Assembly (NCBI GenBank): GCA_900758315.1
Contig: CAAERF010000343.1
Span: 1-9,930, forward strand
Length of the DNA stretch: 9,930 bases
Direction of reading: 5' to 3'
Source: an uncultured Oscillospiraceae bacterium
GTDB taxonomy: Bacteria > Bacillota > Clostridia > Oscillospirales > Oscillospiraceae
Under the pieces are notes generated by a model. The model did no database searches and was not told the origin of the DNA. It saw nothing but the letters and a program-made list of their open reading frames with translations. Position 1 is the stretch's first letter. The number at the start of each line of letters is the position of its first letter. A program made the position numbers and the translations under genes. Of this stretch, positions 7,797-9,930 are shown piece by piece.

Positions 7797-8255
7797 TTAC
7801 GAGCGCTCCGCCAGGAGTTTATTCAGTTCTTCCATAAAAGTATTGATGTCCTTGAACTGACGATAGACCGAGGCAAAGCGGACATAGGCCACCTCATCTA
7901 CGTCCTTCAGCTTCTCCATGACCAGTTCCCCGATTTTCTGAGTGCTGATCTCCCGATCCAGAGAGTTTTGCAGTTCCTGCTCAATCTCATCCGCCCGCTT
8001 CACCAGGGTGCTCATGGCCACGGGCCGCTTTTCACAGGCACGGATCATGCCGCGCAGCACCTTGTCCTTTTCAAAGCTCTGACGGCTGCCATCCTTTTTG
8101 ATCACGACCAGAGGCAAACGCTCCACGGTCTCATAGGTGGTAAAACGCTTACCACAGGAAAGACACTCCCGGCGACGGCGAATGCTGTCATATTCATCAG
8201 CAGGTCTGGAATCCACCACTCTGCTGTCCAGATGACCACAATAAGGACATTTCAT
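7797..8255 (-). CDS. nrdR: Transcriptional repressor NrdR
   Basis: Represses ribonucleotide-reductase genes by binding NrdR boxes, switching with ATP/dATP level. The 152 residues match the family length. The N-terminal zinc ribbon has Cys3, Cys6, Cys31 and Cys34 (CPYC and CLSC), with the [17 protein letters not shown] signature (26-42). An ATP-cone domain follows (about 47-137), including [15 protein letters not shown] (51-65) and [15 protein letters not shown] (122-136). Two ATGs are possible. I chose the second (8253-8255), giving MKCPYC as in relatives, because AGAGGAG lies 9 nt before it but only 3 nt before the upstream ATG (8259-8261). It has its own promoter and terminator, so it is probably a single-gene unit. 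No reductase gene is in the window. Confidence 0.97.
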   Translation of the reverse strand: MKCPYCGHLDSRVVDSRPADEYDSIRRRRECLSCGKRFTTYETVERLPLVVIKKDGSRQSFEKDKVLRGMIRACEKRPVAMSTLVKRADEIEQELQNSLDREISTQKIGELVMEKLKDVDEVAYVRFASVYRQFKDINTFMEELNKLLAERS

Positions 8256-8288
8256 CTGCATCCGCTCCTCTCATCGTTCTGATTCAAA

Positions 8289-8317
8289 ATTGTACCACAG
8301 TCCAGATGAACTGGCAA
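8289..8317 (-). promoter_or_regulatory. Sigma-A-type promoter of nrdR
   Basis: Read leftward, TTGCCA (8312-8317) is followed by an exact 17-bp spacer and TACAAT (8289-8294), four and five of six consensus bases. The -10 lies 33 bp upstream of the chosen nrdR ATG, leaving a short leader with the ribosome site. I see no obvious NrdR-box pair overlapping it. Confidence 0.75.
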
Positions 8318-8329
8318 GGGGAATCTTCC

Positions 8330-8371
8330 AAAAAAGGACCCCTTTTCCCTGTTATCCGGGAAAAGGAGTCC
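8330..8371 (-). terminator. Terminator of the coat-F-like operon
   Basis: GGACCCCTTTTCCC (8336-8349) pairs with GGGAAAAGGAGTCC (8358-8371) with one mismatch and an 8-nt loop. Read leftward, six Ts (8330-8335) follow directly, which is a canonical terminator. It lies 33 bp beyond the stop of the gene at 8405 and just upstream of the nrdR promoter, insulating nrdR from read-through. Confidence 0.88.
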
Positions 8372-8404
8372 AGATTGTTCCGCTTTGCCCGTGACTGGCA
8401 GCGC

Positions 8405-8662
8405 TCAGCTCATAGCGGAGAACTTCTGATAGGTCTGATTGATCTGCGCGCCGTCAGCAGGCTTGGTCTGGTACCAGCCTCTGCTCTGGGCGGCGTTGAA
8501 CAGGTCGCTCTGAATGCACTGGCCCTGGGTCAGCGCGTTGAGGAATGCGTCCTTCAGCTTGGGATGCACGCACTCAGAGGCATACGTGTTATAGTTGGAG
8601 GACATCTTCTTCTCGGTCATCAACAGGTCTGTAATACGTTCCTGATCGTTCAATTCAAACAC
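8405..8662 (-). CDS. Coat-F-domain spore protein, small ferritin-like
   Basis: 85 residues predicted to form two long helices, with the pattern of short clostridial coat-F proteins: LNDQERITDLLMTEKKMSSNYNTYASEC, then a second helix around DAFLNALTQGQCIQSDLFNAAQSRGWYQTKP. The GWYQ.KPA ending is typical of this group. Expected role is in the spore coat or outer spore layers; the biochemical role is unknown. The start is a GTG (8660-8662) with AAAGGA only 3 nt upstream, which is short, so a nearby alternative start such as the TTG three codons in cannot be excluded. It lies 18 bp after the stop of the related 61-residue gene and shares its promoter and terminator. Confidence 0.78.
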   Translation of the reverse strand: MFELNDQERITDLLMTEKKMSSNYNTYASECVHPKLKDAFLNALTQGQCIQSDLFNAAQSRGWYQTKPADGAQINQTYQKFSAMS

Positions 8663-8680
8663 CGATCCTTTCTTCTGTGG

Positions 8681-8866
8681 TCAGCGCAGGAAGCTCAGCA
8701 GGGTGTTGAAGTTCTGCTGATGCTGGCCTGCATACTGGTTAAAGCAGTTGCGCAGTGCGGTCTCCGTGGTCTCCTGTGCTGCCGCCTGATACTTGCACAC
8801 ACAGGTGTGCTCGAAATCCAGCTGGTCTTCCAGGGCGCTGAGCTCTTTACTGGTAAGGTTTGCCAT
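8681..8866 (-). CDS. Small coat-F/ferritin-like spore protein
   Basis: 61 residues, mostly two amphipathic helices (about 5-32 and 34-59), beginning MANLTSKELSALEDQLDFEH and containing a C-x-C pair (VCKY preceded by TC) in the middle. This form, together with a longer coat-F-like gene just downstream, is common in Clostridia, and both seem related by duplication in their helix-turn-helix bundle pattern. The ATG at 8864-8866 has AGGAG 9 nt upstream. It is the first gene of a two-gene leftward unit, with a candidate sigma-G promoter directly upstream. Family assignment is by sequence style and context rather than by a decisive motif. Confidence 0.72.
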   Translation of the reverse strand: MANLTSKELSALEDQLDFEHTCVCKYQAAAQETTETALRNCFNQYAGQHQQNFNTLLSFLR

Positions 8867-8897
8867 GGTGTATCACTCCTTTGTCAGTTTACGCCCT

Positions 8898-8926
8898 TAT
8901 TTTGCCACCCTTTTCCCACTTTATAC
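8898..8926 (-). promoter_or_regulatory. Candidate sigma-G (forespore) promoter of the coat-F pair
   Basis: Read leftward, GTATA (8922-8926) fits the sigma-G/F -35 (GHATR), and CAAAATA (8898-8904) fits the -10 (CATnMTA) at all but one base, with a 17-bp spacer. The -10 is 31 bp from the start codon at 8866. The -35 overlaps the stop codon of the upstream gene at 8921-8923. Timing in the forespore is inference. Confidence 0.45.
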
Positions 8927-9487
8927 CCGCTTCATCAGCGGTTTTCCCTGCTCGTCCAAAAACCAGGTCAGCATCCCGCCCCGCCGGGTGGAGTAGGACG
9001 CAAAGCAGAAGATGGGCATGCAGGGCATCCGCTGTCCGATCTGCCAGGGACAACAGACACAAATCCCATCCTGTTCCCGCCGCCAGACACCGTTTTTCAT
9101 GCTGCGGATGGCCTCCGCCAGCGCCGGGTCCATCCCCGGCAGTGACAGCCGCGCCACCGGCAGCCACCGGCTCTCCTGGGCAGGCCGGGACTGCTTTTGC
9201 GGTGCAGGTTGTCCCATGGCTCCTTCGATTTCCGCGCGCTGGCAATATTCCAGTCCCTTTTCCCGCAGCATGGCGTTGGAAATCGTCCGTCCCAGCCGCA
9301 GCCTGTCCCCTTCCGGTACCAGGGTCCCCAGCAGCAGATTGCCCCGGCCCCCACGGAGCCAGACCTTCCGGATGCCTTCGTCCCAGGCCGGACAGTCCGC
9401 CCGGAACACCGTGCGCAGGCCCTGCCGTTCCGCCCGTAGCTGTCCCCGCAGCATCCCCTGTTCGTAGATGGGAATCTCCCACTCCAT
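8921..9487 (-). CDS. Uncharacterised 188-residue protein
   Basis: I do not recognise the family. The ATG at 9485-9487 was chosen because AGGAGGG lies about 5 nt upstream, an excellent site; a longer reading 32 codons upstream lacks support. The N-terminal half (MEWEIPIYEQGMLRGQL, then LLLGTLVPEGDRLRLGRTIS at 51-70) looks like a beta-rich fold. A low-complexity Gln/Pro/Arg linker spans about 93-106. The C-terminal part has seven or so Trp, Cys and aromatic residues, including CVCC at 143-146, Cys156 and Cys161, and ends in a basic MKRV. There is no signal peptide or membrane segment. It sits between a metallopeptidase gene and the spore-protein pair, same direction, with a terminator upstream, so it is probably expressed on its own. 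Metal binding by the Cys cluster is possible but unproven. Confidence 0.8.
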   Translation of the reverse strand: MEWEIPIYEQGMLRGQLRAERQGLRTVFRADCPAWDEGIRKVWLRGGRGNLLLGTLVPEGDRLRLGRTISNAMLREKGLEYCQRAEIEGAMGQPAPQKQSRPAQESRWLPVARLSLPGMDPALAEAIRSMKNGVWRREQDGICVCCPWQIGQRMPCMPIFCFASYSTRRGGMLTWFLDEQGKPLMKRV

Positions 9488-9538
9488 ACCATCCCTCCTG
9501 TTTTCATCACTGGTAGGATGGATATGCCGCCGGCACCG

Positions 9539-9568
9539 AAAAAATGCCTCCGGTTTCCCGAAGGCATT
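9539..9568 (-). terminator. Terminator of the YgjP-like metallopeptidase gene
   Basis: AATGCCT (9543-9549) pairs with AGGCATT (9562-9568), and after one mismatch CGG pairs with CCG around a short loop. Read leftward, the stem is followed by a T run (A run at 9539-9544). It lies about 38 bp past the stop of the metallopeptidase gene, so the 188-residue gene downstream needs its own promoter, which I cannot identify between 9488 and 9538. Confidence 0.75.
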
Positions 9569-9605
9569 GCTCTTGCGTAACAAATGGAACGATTCATCCT
9601 CTTTC

Positions 9606-9930
9606 TCACTGCCTGAGCAGCTTGATCCGCTCCTGATAGTCCGGCATCACCGAGGCGATGAACCGGTAAAAGTCGGCACCGTGGTTTTTGTAACGGATGT
9701 GGGCCAGCTCATGGACGACCACATAGTCAATGGCGGCCTCCGGGTACTGCATGAGCCGCCAGGCAAAGCAGAGTCGGTTCGTGCCACTGCAGCTGCCAAA
9801 GCGCTTTCTCGCCCCGGTGATGGTCACTCCGGTGGGCGTCACTCCCATGATTTCGCTGTAGTGGGCAATCCGTCCAGGCAGGTACGCTTTGGCCCGAGCA
9901 ATGCAGGCCTGACGCTCCTCTTCCGTGGGC
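9606..9930 (-). CDS. YgjP-type (DUF45) zinc metallopeptidase, C-terminal part
   Basis: The frame stays open to the right edge, so the N-terminal part is outside the window; about 107 residues are visible. It carries HELAHIRYKNHGADFY, with the HExxH zinc motif and a third likely ligand in NHG, as in the YgjP/DUF45 (M48-like) family. Upstream are the family features RKRFGSCSGTNRLCFAWRLMQYP (about 14-36 counting from an internal Met) and an amphipathic segment before it. Full-length relatives are about 220-250 residues, so roughly half is missing here. Family members are soluble zinc peptidases of poorly known substrate. The stop (TGA, 9606-9608) is followed by a terminator, so it is the last gene of its transcript. 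Confidence 0.9.
   Translation of the reverse strand, partial: PTEEERQACIARAKAYLPGRIAHYSEIMGVTPTGVTITGARKRFGSCSGTNRLCFAWRLMQYPEAAIDYVVVHELAHIRYKNHGADFYRFIASVMPDYQERIKLLRQ

Noticed and set aside
7698..8282. Rightward open frame opposite nrdR
   Set aside because: nrdR on the other strand has the zinc ribbon and ATP-cone with promoter and terminator in place; this frame has none of these.
8306..9516. Rightward open frames across the coat-F genes and the 188-residue gene
   Set aside because: They run through a terminator and across several leftward genes that each have proper ribosome sites; composition is Pro/Arg/Ala-rich without motifs.
9097..9609. Alternative leftward frame overlapping the 188-residue gene
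   Set aside because: Trp/Arg/Gly-rich frame-shifted shadow without a ribosome site, running back through the terminator at 9539-9568.
1..9930. CRISPR array, tRNA or rRNA genes, insertion sequence
   Set aside because: No regularly spaced repeats, cloverleaf sequences, rRNA-like stretches or transposase motifs were seen on either strand.

Overview
The window looks like chromosomal DNA from a spore-forming member of the Clostridia, probably a gut Oscillospiraceae-type organism such as a Flavonifractor/Lawsonibacter relative. This placement is an inference. It rests on moderately high GC in most genes, strong AGGAGG-like ribosome sites, a DUF421 (YetF)/DUF4363 gene pair, coat-F-type spore proteins, and NrdR and CarA/CarB sequences of Firmicutes type. 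No genus can be fixed from the sequence alone.

Left edge (1-460). The C-terminal end of an unrecognised rightward gene is followed by a strong bidirectional terminator. About 150 bp of non-coding DNA then follows, carrying an inverted repeat and a short direct repeat with an 11-bp period, and it runs up to the 3' end of guaA. Because the 3' end of guaA is a known chromosomal target for integrative elements, this stretch may be the end of an integrated element. No integrase is visible to prove it.

Nucleotide and arginine block (461-6540, all leftward). The order of transcription is carA, carB, guaA. carA and carB overlap by 8 bp and encode the two subunits of carbamoyl-phosphate synthase, which feeds both pyrimidine and arginine synthesis. 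guaA, encoding GMP synthase, follows after a 92-bp gap containing a perfect 12-bp stem-loop. Upstream of carA are a candidate promoter and two ARG-box-like sites about two helical turns apart. This suggests control by the arginine repressor (ArgR/AhrC) rather than by a PyrR attenuator.

Middle block (6641-8255). A rightward pair encodes a DUF421/YetF-like membrane protein and a small DUF4363 membrane-anchored protein, linked by an ATGA stop/start overlap. It converges on leftward nrdR, the ribonucleotide-reductase repressor gene, which has a good sigma-A-type promoter and its own terminator.

Right block (8330-9930, leftward). Two small coat-F/ferritin-like spore proteins form a mini-operon with a canonical terminator and a plausible sigma-G-type (forespore) promoter. 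Upstream lie an uncharacterised 188-residue protein gene and the C-terminal part of a YgjP-type (DUF45) zinc metallopeptidase that runs off the right edge. A terminator separates those two.

Most of the window is ordinary housekeeping. The points most worth a second look are the ARG-box operator and adjacent palindrome before carA, the possible element end at guaA, the carB-guaA stem-loop, and the sigma-G-like promoter before the coat-F pair.
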